From: Gracilaria gracilis
Lineage: Eukaryota > Rhodophyta > Florideophyceae > Gracilariales > Gracilariaceae
Length of the DNA: 28,052 bases
Assembly: GCA_030374805.1 (NCBI GenBank)
Contig: JARGSG010000155.1
Coordinates: 1 to 28,052 of the forward strand
Reading direction: 5' to 3'
Part shown: positions 1 through 8,315 of the stretch, piece by piece
How the letters are laid out: the number at the start of each line of letters is the position of its first letter
Position numbering within the stretch: position 1 is the stretch's first letter
The notes under the pieces: model-generated
Told to the model about the DNA's origin: nothing
Databases searched by the model: none
Seen by the model: only the letters and a program-made list of their open reading frames with translations
Translations under genes and position numbers: made by a program

Positions 1-751
1 CCGCGTGAAGCTCGCGATGCCAGCAGACACTCTAAGCTGCAGAGATAAGGCACGACACCTGCCTTTAGGAGCCTTTGAGCCCCAGACATGTAAGCTTGCG
101 CAGTTGGTGTCAAGAGATTCGATAGAGGTGTGCGAAGTCTTGTGGCCAAGAAATCAATGGCGTATTTGCTCCCCTCCTGTGTATCTCGCTTCAATTCTTC
201 ATACGCAGTAAGGAGCTTCTGTTGCGTCATTGCGGGAAGCCGACGAGGGCGTTTACCGGAGGCGATATGCTTCTGAGCCTGACACCACTGCCAGTATTCT
301 TGGAGGAGTCCAAAACACTGGACCTGTTGCATGAGAGTAAATGCTTCTGGCCTTGGTTCAGTGGCCTCCAGATGGTGCGAAATTAGAGCCCCATGCGTTA
401 GAACCGAAATAGGAAAACCAAACTCCTTGATATTGCTGAGTTCCAGTACCTGGTAGGGCACGAGAAGAATATGCATCAAATGGGCTGCAACGAGAACACG
501 GTGCCCTCCTCCAACAACAACCAACAGTCGCTTAGGAAACTTAGTATCCGAATTGACAACCAGTATAGGTTGGTCACGGCGAAAGTGTTGTGGCTCTCCA
601 ATCTCCCTGCAGACACGCTTGAAGTTAATCTTCGAGGAATGCCGGCCAATGAAAGGACCGGCGAAAAGGTCAATGTGGGCAAAGCGCACGGGCTTGCTCT
701 CGCGTCTTGAATTCTTTCCATAATCCTGCTGGATATGGTTTGCGTAGGCAT
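1..751 (-). pseudogene. ParB-like domain protein, copy 1 (partial, frameshifted)
   Basis: This gene runs off the left edge. ATG is at 751 and the start is supported by copy 2 at 16593, which shares the N-terminal pattern S-I-S/IMERI-DAR. A one-base loss near 690 shifts the frame; from there to base 1 the frame is open for about 230 codons. The diagnostic stretch is VVVGGGHRVLVAAH (H codon at 501-503), preceded by QPILVV and followed by VPYQVLEL. This order fits the N-terminal fold of the ParB/sulfiredoxin-like superfamily (G-x-H/R-R-x-x-A then a hydrophobic P strand). The C-terminal part keeps the block YMSGAQRLL that also occurs downstream in copy 2. Roughly two-thirds of residues match copy 2. 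A DNA-binding, CTPase or nuclease role cannot be decided. A protease partner, seen in copy 2, would lie left of the window. Confidence 0.6.
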
Positions 752-1889
752 GGTGAAGGTGAAGAAGGAGGAAGAGATGCCTATAGATCTTCAGGGAGGG
801 GAATGAGGCGAAATAAATGCGTAGCGTTGGGAAGGATATTCGAAAGAGAAAGACGGAAAGGAACTGTTGCATAGTCGTAGTGAATCGCTCAAGACGGAAG
901 GTGGGCTAAGGAGCTCGCGTACCACACGATTTGACGAAATGCAGAACAATGTTCTGGATTCCGACGGCGGGACCGCCGGGGTGTATGGTGCAAAATCATG
1001 GACCATGGTCAGCACACGTGGGATTCATAGCACCCTGGCCCAGACACGTGGGTTACATTGCTAAAAGTGCACGCCTTACAAGAAAAGTACGGGTACAGTA
1101 CGTGTACAGGTGTACACGGCGCCCCGTAACGACACCCTTAAGAGCGTTCCATCGTGTGGCACAGGGCGACAGTGTGAACTCCGTTGAGGGTTCCAGCGGC
1201 TATGATTTCAGAATATTTCTCCCAAAAATGGGCAATTTTGGTTCACCAAATACAGAACATTGTTCCGCAATCTGCCGCGCCGCCGCTATCTTTCCCTTCT
1301 CCATAGTAAAGCTGTTTCATCTGCCGTAGAAGTCCTCTCTTGCGTATTCACTAACAAAGGAGAAGTTTCGTATTACCGTTGAAGAGGATTGACGGGATAT
1401 ATCGAGCATTCACCCTGTCGGATTTCAAGCGTGCTTCCCACCCCCGTTGTGTGTTTGGCAGTTGGGTCTCTCTTGACCTGGGGTGCTTCGTACCGATTTG
1501 GGCCTAGAGTTCATCGTTGTGTGCGTACAGGAGTGTGTTCACGTTTATTCAGCCTTGTGGTGGTGTGTTCGCAACGAGTGTTACCGGAGTGTGTTCGAGA
1601 TCCGCCGACGCTCCCGCTTGGTGGCTCTACGTTGGTTGTGGTGCTACGTTGGTTGTGGTGCTACGTTTGTCGTGTGTGTACTGGAGTGTATTCGCGTTTC
1701 TTACACGTTGTTGTTGTGTTTCTGTGATCGTTGTGTGGTTACCAGAGTGTGTTTGCGCTGTGGTGGTACGTTCTTTTTCGTGACGTTGCAGCGCTACGTT
1801 CGTTGTCTTGACTAGAGTGCTGGGGGAATCGTTTACCCGTTCATTGCTATATATTGGCCAGGTCGGACGCTGAAACCACAATCACGAGA
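752..1889. other. Intergenic spacer of copy 1, GT-rich, no gene
   Basis: This is the divergent spacer between the ParB-like gene (minus) and the acidic-tail gene (plus). It holds two near repeats around CACGTGGG (about 1014-1055) and a GT-rich tract at about 1480-1810 with imperfect repeats of the type GGAGTGTGTTCG and an 18-bp-like unit repeated at 1622-1665. A TATA-like string TATATATTGG lies at 1848-1857, 33-42 bases before the ATG at 1890; whether it works as a promoter is untested. Open frames here are low-complexity V/C/R reading of the GT tract and I do not call them genes. Confidence 0.5.
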
Positions 1890-3533
1890 ATGTCGTACGG
1901 AACGAATAGGCCCCTGCTTCAAACATACCCCGGATCGTTAAAGAAACCAATCCAGGTTCTGGTAGACCGTAGGGAGCTCAGTGAAAGCGATCGCGAAGCC
2001 AAGGTATCATGTGCCGCGAAGGCCTGGAAGGCTGCGCATATGGGGTTGACCTGTGGATTCGGATTCGGGATGATTGTCCACGGGATGGTCCCCAAGTGAC
2101 TTCTCCCGAATTAATAGCTACTTGAAGTCAGCGAAAGGCGTCGCGGATGTGGAAAGTGGACTGCGCTGTAAGCACACACCCGAAAGCATGGAGGCAACGT
2201 ATAAAGGGTTACCAGGGAGAAATCCGTCTTGTTCGTCTGGGAGGTCGGGAAGATGTTTGTGAAGTGCTCGAAACTATGATAATAGCTCAGCAATATGTTA
2301 TATGCCGTGTGATTGAAAGGGGACTAATAGGAGATGTGGAGAAGCTGGATGACTTCCGCCCGGACAATGAGATAAGGATTTTAAGTACTGTGCATTGGTC
2401 GGTTCAAGATCAGCATCTGCTCTCTGAGTGGAATGGAGGACTATATTCGAATTGTAGAAGAAGATCACGACAAGGTGAAAGTTGAGGAAACACGAAGCAC
2501 ACTAATGTCGAAGGAACACGTTCTACGGAAGGATGGGAAGCAGAATTGGGAGTGGGGTTGGGCAAGAAACGGACGTCATGGGGTCGAGAACATAGAACAG
2601 GGCTTGTTCGTTGTGTACACCCTCCTTCCCACGGCAGACGGAGGGTTCTTTTGCGGAAGTACTTCAGGATTGTGGAATATATGTGACGGTTGTCGACCAT
2701 ATTGTGAGAGGCTTTTCAGGGAAGGATGATGGCGACAGTGGGAAGTACTACGAGTTCGTGGCCCCTGTACACCCCACCGTAGATACACTGATGCGCACGT
2801 TTTGGATGGGTATGGGAAGTAGTATTGTGCTTCCGAGCTCAACAGTGGTTCGTTTCAGTGGGCATATGGATTATGATGTGCAGATATTTGGATACGTGCT
2901 GAAGGCGTCGCGGTTGGAAAGAAATAAGACCATTGACTTCCTTTACCGGGAAAACCTCGAACAGTACGAAGGGGTGAATGATTACGGTAACCGCACCGAG
3001 CTCATGAAGTACGATGAGAAGGTGGGAGTTGAGTACGTGAACTTTCGAAGGTTTATGCGGGAGAACCCGGGGGAGCGGGGTCTACTTGTAGGGACAATAC
3101 CGACTGTCATGGAGGTTGAGTTACGGGGAAAGTACAGAGAGCAATTATTGGAGGGTATGTACGATGCGTTGAAGGAAGGGACAAAGCTGCTGGATGTGTA
3201 TAATGACAATCCAGTTTTGAAACTGGTGGCAAAGGTGGATGGTATAAAGTACGCAAACGATGCTGAAAGTGGAAGTCGTCGAATGTGGGTTGAAAGGTAA
3301 GGAAGAATGGATGGTGAAGAATGTACCTTTCGCTTACATGGAAATGCTGCTCGGAGAAGAATTGTCGTTTTCCCCTGGATATTGCGGAGCTACGTGACGG
3401 CCTGCTGAAGGAGATTAGACGAAAGCTAGGCGGAACTGAAGCGGATAGTGAAGACGATAGTGAAGAGGGAAGTGGTGAGGATAGTGATGGAGAGGGCGAT
3501 GATAGTGATGGAGAGGGCGATCATAGTGATTGA
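1890..3533 (+). pseudogene. Acidic-tail protein of the ParB/Ulp1 element, copy 1 (heavily frameshifted)
   Basis: I do not recognise the family. Conserved blocks match the better copy at 18038-19824 in order: the start (MS..T.RP), VAKAWKAA, the G-FG-MIVHGM block, AQQYVICRVIERGL, MEDYIRIVEE, the WEWGW block, FVAPVHP, VGTIPTVMEVELRG and LDIAELRDGLL, then a D/E/S-rich tail. Coding moves through frames 3, 1, 2, 3, 1, 2 and 3, with shifts near 2090, 2210, 2388, 2650, 3297 and 3370. The longest intact piece is about 2650-3297. A TGA at 3531-3533 closes the acidic tail, but the same frame stays open to about 3810. The tail is encoded by a roughly 21-base repeat (DSDGEGD-like). It faces away from the ParB-like gene, as in copy 2, which suggests one element with divergent promoters. 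The product is not functional as read. Confidence 0.7.
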
Positions 3534-3595
3534 GAGCCTGATAGTAGTGATGGAGAGGGCGATGATAATGATGAAGAAGGCGATGGAGCGAGTCA
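3440..3595 (+). repeat. Acidic coding minisatellite, about 21-bp unit
   Basis: Imperfect tandem copies of a unit like GATAGTGATGGAGAGGGC encode D-S-D-G-E-G repeats at the end of the acidic-tail gene. A single-base change has created a TGA inside the array. Copy 2 has an acidic tail but not this regular repeat, so the expansion is specific to copy 1. Confidence 0.7.
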
Positions 3596-3747
3596 GGAAG
3601 AAGGGCGAGAAGGACGAAAATGGAATGCACAGGTCCCATGTGTGTGTGTGGGTGTGGAAGTAGAGATTCAGGGTAGGTCTATAAAGAACCAAATTAAATC
3701 TATGTACGCCCATAGAAATAGATATATAGACAGGCATATAGACAGGT

Positions 3748-3825
3748 TTCACTTCTCAGCTTTTCCTCCCGGGGTGCTCCAATGCATGCATTGGAGAACT
3801 TCATGAGGAAAAGTTGAGAAGTGAA
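3748..3825. repeat. Nested fold-back hairpin
   Basis: The left arm (3748-3768) and right arm (3805-3825) are inverted repeats matching at 20 of 21 positions (TTCACTTCTC... against ...GAGAAGTGAA). Inside sits a second perfect 20-base palindrome at 3777-3796 centred on ATGCAT. It could be a tiny fold-back element or a structured 3' untranslated region. The string AAAAGTTGAGAAG in the right arm also occurs just after the stop of copy 2 (about 19826), so one arm may be the original 3' end of the gene. Confidence 0.75.
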
Positions 3826-4105
3826 GATTATTAAGTAACATAATAAGTAGATGAGTTCTATGCAGGGATTTTTAACAGTGTCCGACGAATCGAGGTGAGG
3901 AACAGGTACCCGCAATTCATATGGAGTAATTAAGGTACTACACCATTATGAAAAGCTATGGACAATGGAAAATGTGTTACAGAATAAAAAGAATTCCATA
4001 AAGAGGAGTAACGTAGTTCACGAATATGAAAGCTAATAAATGGAAAATATATGATAAAGAATAAAAATTTGAGTCAAGAGTACTGGGTGTGGAAAAGAAT
4101 AACAG
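3826..4105. other. A/T-rich non-coding stretch
   Basis: It contains A/T-rich sequence with several AATAA-type strings (for example near 3982 and 4055) that could serve as poly(A) signals for the gene to the left. No open frame of interest is seen. Confidence 0.4.
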
Positions 4106-4108
4106 GAG

Positions 4109-4130
4109 CCCCCCCTAAAACCCCCTAAAT
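4109..4130 (-). repeat. Short telomere-like repeat (C-strand)
   Basis: Two adjacent units of CCCCCTAAA(A/T) are the complement of TTTAGGGG-type repeats. They mark the left border of the palindromic repeat block that follows. Confidence 0.55.
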
Positions 4131-4135
4131 CTGGC

Positions 4136-4475
4136 AAGGATGCACCGCGGTCGGCTGAGATCATGGCTTTACACGTGGCAACTCGGACCCTCGGTCGCCC
4201 GAGATCATGGCCTTACACGTGGCAACTCGAACCGCGGGCGGCCGAGTTTATAGCCGAGATCATGGCCATGATCTCGGCTATGAACTCGGCCGACCGCGGT
4301 CCGAGTTTTTAGGGTTACGGCGTCTTTGTCCTTACACGTGGCAAATGTGGCAGGGATGCACCGCGGTCGGCTGAGATCATGGTCTTACACGTGGCAACTC
4401 GGACCTCGGTCGCCCGAGATCATGGCCGTACACGTGGCAGCTCGGACCGCGGTCGGCCGAGTGCATAGCCGAGAT
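4136..4475. repeat. CACGTGGCA/palindrome repeat family, copies A and B
   Basis: Two diverged direct copies (about 4136-4310 and 4347-4475) share the strings GGATGCACCGCGGTCGGC, TTACACGTGGCA and GCCGAGATCATGG. Copy A contains a near-perfect palindrome with arms 4224-4265 and 4266-4307, 42 bases each with about three mismatches and no spacer, centred on ATCATGGCCATGAT. The arms alternate the blocks ACCGCGGTCGG and ATAGCCGAGATCATGG. A third copy lies at about 20594-20750, so this is a dispersed family. It carries no protein code. It may be a fold-back or miniature transposable element; the mechanism is unknown. Confidence 0.8.
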
Positions 4476-4532
4476 CCCCTAAAACTCTAAACCCCTAAAA
4501 CCCCATGAGGTTTAGGGGTTTAGGGGTTTTGG
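4476..4532. repeat. Telomere-like repeats in both orientations
   Basis: CCCCTAAA-type units at 4476-4504 are followed, after ATGA, by GGTTTAGGGGTTTAGGGG at 4509-4526 and then TTTTGG. The G-rich strand therefore runs rightwards into the Penelope-like element. The order (C-strand then G-strand) is the opposite of a simple end-to-end telomere fusion. Confidence 0.7.
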
Positions 4533-5171
4533 TTGAATAACTGCGTTGAGGGTGTGCGGCGTCGCGCAGAATCAAAAGGAAGGGGGGAGAGACGGCTTAA
4601 AGACTAGAGAGTCTTCGGAAAGGGAGGGGGAAAGGGAGGGGAGGGGAGAAGGGAAGGGAGCGAGAGAAAGGTTGGCAGAGCGCTTTCGTCCTTACGACTC
4701 TTCAGTGCCCGATGGTGGGATGAGGAGGAGAGAAGGAGACCGGAGGGGAGTCCGGGGCCCCTTATATAGCCTCCAAAATACCCTAGCACTGCTGTACTCT
4801 TCTAACTTGCACGTGTATATTGCACGTGTATCGCATAATCTACTTACCGTTGTACGAAGTTAGACAACTAATCATCCTCGTCATCGTTCCAACAGTATGT
4901 CTTAGTCCTTGCACCTTGTCCGTTATGAATTTGCAACAAGTCATCACGCTGCGTGGTGCGTGTGCCACGTTTTTGATTTTTCCAGAAATCGTTCCAGTAC
5001 GTGGTATAGATTTGAATCTGACGTTTTCGGCTTATGCGAGTATTGGCCCTCTTTGTGATCCGTTTTCCTAGGCGGCTGTGCGTCCTTTGATTGAAGTCTG
5101 GCTGCAAGGTTGACGGTAAGGATCCATATTTGCCCGGAGGTTTTTTTCGGTTGCTTACAGTCGGTGGCTGT

Positions 5172-5210
5172 AAGGACCCAAAAGTGCCCGGTGGGCACTT
5201 TTGGGTCCTT
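5172..5210. repeat. Perfect 18-bp stem hairpin in the retroelement 3' region
   Basis: The arms 5172-5189 and 5193-5210 are perfectly complementary (AAGGACCCAAAAGTGCCC and its reverse complement) around a 3-base GGT loop. It sits just past the end of the reverse-transcriptase coding region on the minus strand, so it could be an RNA structure at the element's 3' side. No poly(U) follows it and it is not a bacterial-type terminator. Confidence 0.8.
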
Positions 5211-5222
5211 TCAGTTGCAGCC

Positions 5223-6846
5223 TTATGGCAATAAGGTATTGCACTGATGACATGGCGGCTGACACTGTCGCCCCGCAAATACAGCAGGGTACGTGGCCAT
5301 TTCCCTCGGATTCCATGACGTGGCAATTGGCATTCCAGCCAGTTTTCCCAGCTGGCGCCAATAAGCCTTCAGTTGCGGGTGGAATCGACACTTCACCAGA
5401 TCCTCCAGAAGGCGGGTCCTTCGGAGTGGCTCGTTCGAGGTATTTCGCCCTGTCACGGTAGCTGACATAGTCCAGCGCGGCACGTAGATACTTTCCAGTG
5501 TATCCTCGCTGTGCCAGCATCCGGAAATAGCCGAGCCACCTTGGGCCTTCCACGTACGTTCATCACTGGTGTTGCGGAGATATCGAATCATATCTCCTTT
5601 GACTATACCGGTGAACGTATGCGTGGGATGGTTGGATTTGCCGTGGAGATACAGGAACTTGGAGATGGGCTTGGTGTACACCCGTATATCCACAATGTTG
5701 TGGAAGAAGAACCTCCGTCCTTTGTGTATCTCCAGGTCCAGGTAGACTGCCTTCTTGTTACTGATATCCCAAGTCATACGCAGGTTAGAACAAGTGTTCA
5801 GCCTTTGCATGAGGTTGTCAGCAGTCTCCCTGTCCCGAGTAATTACCAGTCCATCATCAATGTAACGACGATTTATGATAACTCCTCTGACAAATTCCTT
5901 GAAGAATCCTTCGGAACTTATAGAACAAGTAAAGGTTAGCGAAGGCAGGGGCTACTGCTGACCCTGTCGCTGTTCCAATTACCTGCCTATGTACCCCATG
6001 TCCATCAAAAACATAGTTGTGATTCATGATGAACTGTAGCACTCGACACCAAAAGCCTTTGTTAGCCATGAACACTTTGGGTAGTTCACGGACCAACACT
6101 CGGATGGCGTTCCTTGATGTCGATTGTGGGGGTAACACCTTTCCACGTCATATGTCAGGAAGACACAGTCCGAGGGTAGGCGTATATGTTCCAATTGCCG
6201 TACGGTCTGCCAGCTATTCACTGGAATGGCTGGTATCTTGAGCACCTCTTTGTTGAGGAGGCCACTCAATTGTCTAGACAGACCACCTGTGATATATGAA
6301 TGTGAGGCGGTGATCGGTCTAGACTTGACCGTCGGCTTGTGGATCTTCGGTAGTACATAAAAGGGGGCTGGTTCCTTGGCGCTCTCGGCATACTTCATCA
6401 TTTTCTTGATGTACCGAGGCTTCTGGAAGCATATGTCAAGGATCATCTTGAGGTTACTGAGGAGCCCTTCATGGGGGAAGGAACTGACCTCAGAGAATGG
6501 CACCCTCGTGAATCTCCTTATGCACCAAGTCGTCATAGAACTCGCGACTCATTAGCGTGAGCCCGAGGTTCTTATCTGCTGCTTTGACGACCCAACCCAT
6601 CTTCTTGATGTACTTGATTCCTCGCATCAATGTTAGATGCAAGGAGGGAGGTCGCTCAATCCCCATACGTGTGACTTGTCTCTCAATCTTTCCTTTCACA
6701 CGTATGTTGGTTGGGATGTCGACTCTCCCTGGCCCCTTTCCTAAAGCCTTGAACACTTGATCCACTGTGTCTTGAAGACAAACTTTCAGCGGTGTTCTAA
6801 GAACGAAGCCACCACCGACAGACAGTACCTTCTTGACTTCATATGG
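5223..6846 (-). pseudogene. Penelope-type reverse transcriptase (5'-truncated, frameshifted)
   Basis: The motifs come in the right order on the minus strand: KAADKNLGL (about 6570), FYVLPKIHKP with SRPITAS (about 6300-6370), FLTYDVERCYP (about 6150), a GTATGSAVAPAFANL block (about 5940-6000), the catalytic RYIDDG (YIDD codons at 5853-5864), YLDLEIHKG (about 5740), and RVYTKPISKFLYLHGKSNHP (about 5650). The LPKIHKP and TYDVE motifs together with the YLH-S-HP segment are typical of Penelope-like elements. At least four frame changes occur, near 6500, 6100, 5860 and 5550; past the last one the better frame reads RGYTGKYLRAALDYVSYRDR. The reading starts without an ATG at the telomere-like motif, so the N-terminus is missing. 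It is inactive as read. Confidence 0.85.
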
Positions 6847-7510
6847 TTTAGGGGTTATGGCGTCTATAGTAATTATATATTAGCGGTTTAATGCATTAAG
6901 CAAACGCGGTGGTTCGGGGGTACACAGTGGTTTTATAGATTTATATTATATTTATAACGCGCGGGATTTACGGATTTGGCATCGTAAAGGGTTTTACGGT
7001 TTTAGGGATTAGCGGTTTCAAAGGATTTGCAGATTAGCAAAATTAGTGGTTTCAAAGGTTTTGCGGTTTCAAAGGTTTAGCAGATTAGCAAATTAGCAAT
7101 TTCAAAGGTTTAGCAGGTTACCAGATTAGCACACTAAAAAGTTTTAGCTGTTTCATTAATTTGAAGGATTAGCACAATATATGGTTTAATGGTTTCGCAA
7201 TTAGTGCGGTTTAGCGAATCTAGTAATATTTTGATATTTAGGGATTGTGGAGTTTAGCGTCTTAGCAATATACCAGGATTATGGAGTTACGCATGTTACT
7301 GGATAAGAAAATTTATTGTAGTTCAGGTTTAGTAAGTCGTCAAGTTTTGCCGTTTTTAGCAGAATGGTAGAATTACGAATTTGCGGATTAGCGAATATGC
7401 CCGTTGTTCAAGTGTTAGCTGTTCAAATGAGTTGCTGGTTTAAGTGGTTCGGTGATATTGCAGTATTCGTGTATTAATGGATTAGCCGCTTTGGATGGGG
7501 TTTAGCTGTT
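6847..7510 (+). repeat. Decayed telomere-like, TTAG-rich tract
   Basis: The tract begins with TTTAGGGGTTATGGCG at 6847 and continues as degenerate repeats such as TTTTAGGGATTAGCGGTTTC and AAAGGTTTAGCAGATTAGC (densest at 6984-7140). By eye the plus strand carries about 24 TTAG words here against about one CTAA. That strong strand bias fits an eroded G-strand telomere-like array or another TTAG-based satellite. It abuts the truncated 5' end of the reverse transcriptase. No gene is present. Confidence 0.6.
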
Positions 7511-8315
7511 GGGACAGCGCAGGGCGTATCTCTTGACATGTTGTCAAAACGTAATGCGCATGCGTGGCACGTATACACGCCACACGTTGCGTGCAGTTGC
7601 GCACATGCGCGCGAAGGGTAGGGTTCCGCGTATATATCCCACAACTGCGGCAGTATGTGCCAGGATATGTACCGCGTGCAGAATCTGCGCATTGCTGGAT
7701 TGGGAGATACGTGAAAACGCCCCCTCACGGCCGCAAAAAGGTGTGAGTTGCAATGTTGTGTACAGGCGCGGTTGCCTTAAAACGGGGGGCTGGGGTGTAT
7801 GTACCTGTTGGGGGAGAGGATACAGCCTTTCGGTCAGCGCTGGCCGCGCATAAAAAGCAGCCCCCCCCCCGCCACCGCCACCGCCACCGCCACCATCACG
7901 ACCGGGCCACCAGCTGGCCGTCGTTTCACCCGGGTGCACGCCGTTTCGGAACGATTTTGTGCCCTTTTGTGCTGTTTGCGGGCGATTCAGCCGTTCGGTG
8001 GCGAAAGCGGGCGTCGTTTTTCCAGTCAGCCCGCACATCCGTTTTAGCTGGTTTTGCGAGTTTCCGGTGAACAGAATTCTGTGGTGCGGTGCGATAGCGT
8101 GATCCTCCTTGGCAGCAACTGATCGGCGTCAGGTGGCGCGGCAGTGTGGACCCATTGCATTCAGACTCTGGATTGCTCGGCAGCGTCTTTTGGTTGTGTT
8201 ACTGCTGAGCGAAACTTGGCGGAGCGGTTGATTTCGGTGCGGGACGTCAGTCATTTGTACGGTGGCGTTGGTTCTGTGTGTTCCCTGAAGAGAATTCTAA
8301 TTAGCCGCCCACGGA
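7511..8315. other. GC-rich spacer with CCACCG microsatellite, no clear gene
   Basis: The sequence is CpG-rich (many CGC/GCG words) and includes a C-run followed by a (CCGCCA)n-type repeat at about 7860-7894. Several overlapping open frames exist on both strands but none shows a family signature. It may hold the promoter of the recombinase-like gene that starts at 8316. Frame 3 upstream of 8316 is closed by TAA at 8298-8300. Confidence 0.4.
7860..7894 (+). repeat. CCGCCA microsatellite
   Basis: A run of C bases is followed by four to five copies of the hexamer CCGCCA. On the minus strand it would read as poly-glycine, which explains a spurious G-rich frame. Confidence 0.8.

Larger units (their letters stand above)
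4533..6846 (-). mobile_element. Penelope-like retroelement relic between telomere-like repeats
   Basis: The element is in minus orientation, with its 3' side at the left. Coding with reverse transcriptase motifs runs from about 6840 to 5223. Bases 4533-5150 would be its 3' region; this holds a purine-rich tract (4570-4665) and no certain gene. No GIY-YIG endonuclease is seen. On both sides the plus strand reads TTTAGGGG-type repeats (4509-4532 and 6847-6856). That is the arrangement expected if cDNA was primed from a telomeric G-overhang and the new, 5'-truncated end was capped again by telomere repeats, as is known for endonuclease-lacking Penelope-like elements. The boundaries are inferred from the repeats, not from target-site duplications. 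Confidence 0.6.

Noticed and set aside
1480..1815. Several overlapping plus-strand V/C-rich frames
   Set aside because: They are three readings of a GT-rich repeat tract and share no homology with anything in copy 2's spacer.
4476..4532. End-to-end chromosome fusion point
   Set aside because: A simple fusion gives G-strand then C-strand repeats. Here the order is C-strand then G-strand, so another explanation (nested insertion or telomere-primed element) fits better.
5244..5250. CTGATGA string suggesting a hammerhead ribozyme
   Set aside because: It is on the strand opposite the retroelement and is not followed by the GAAA core and a pairable third stem.
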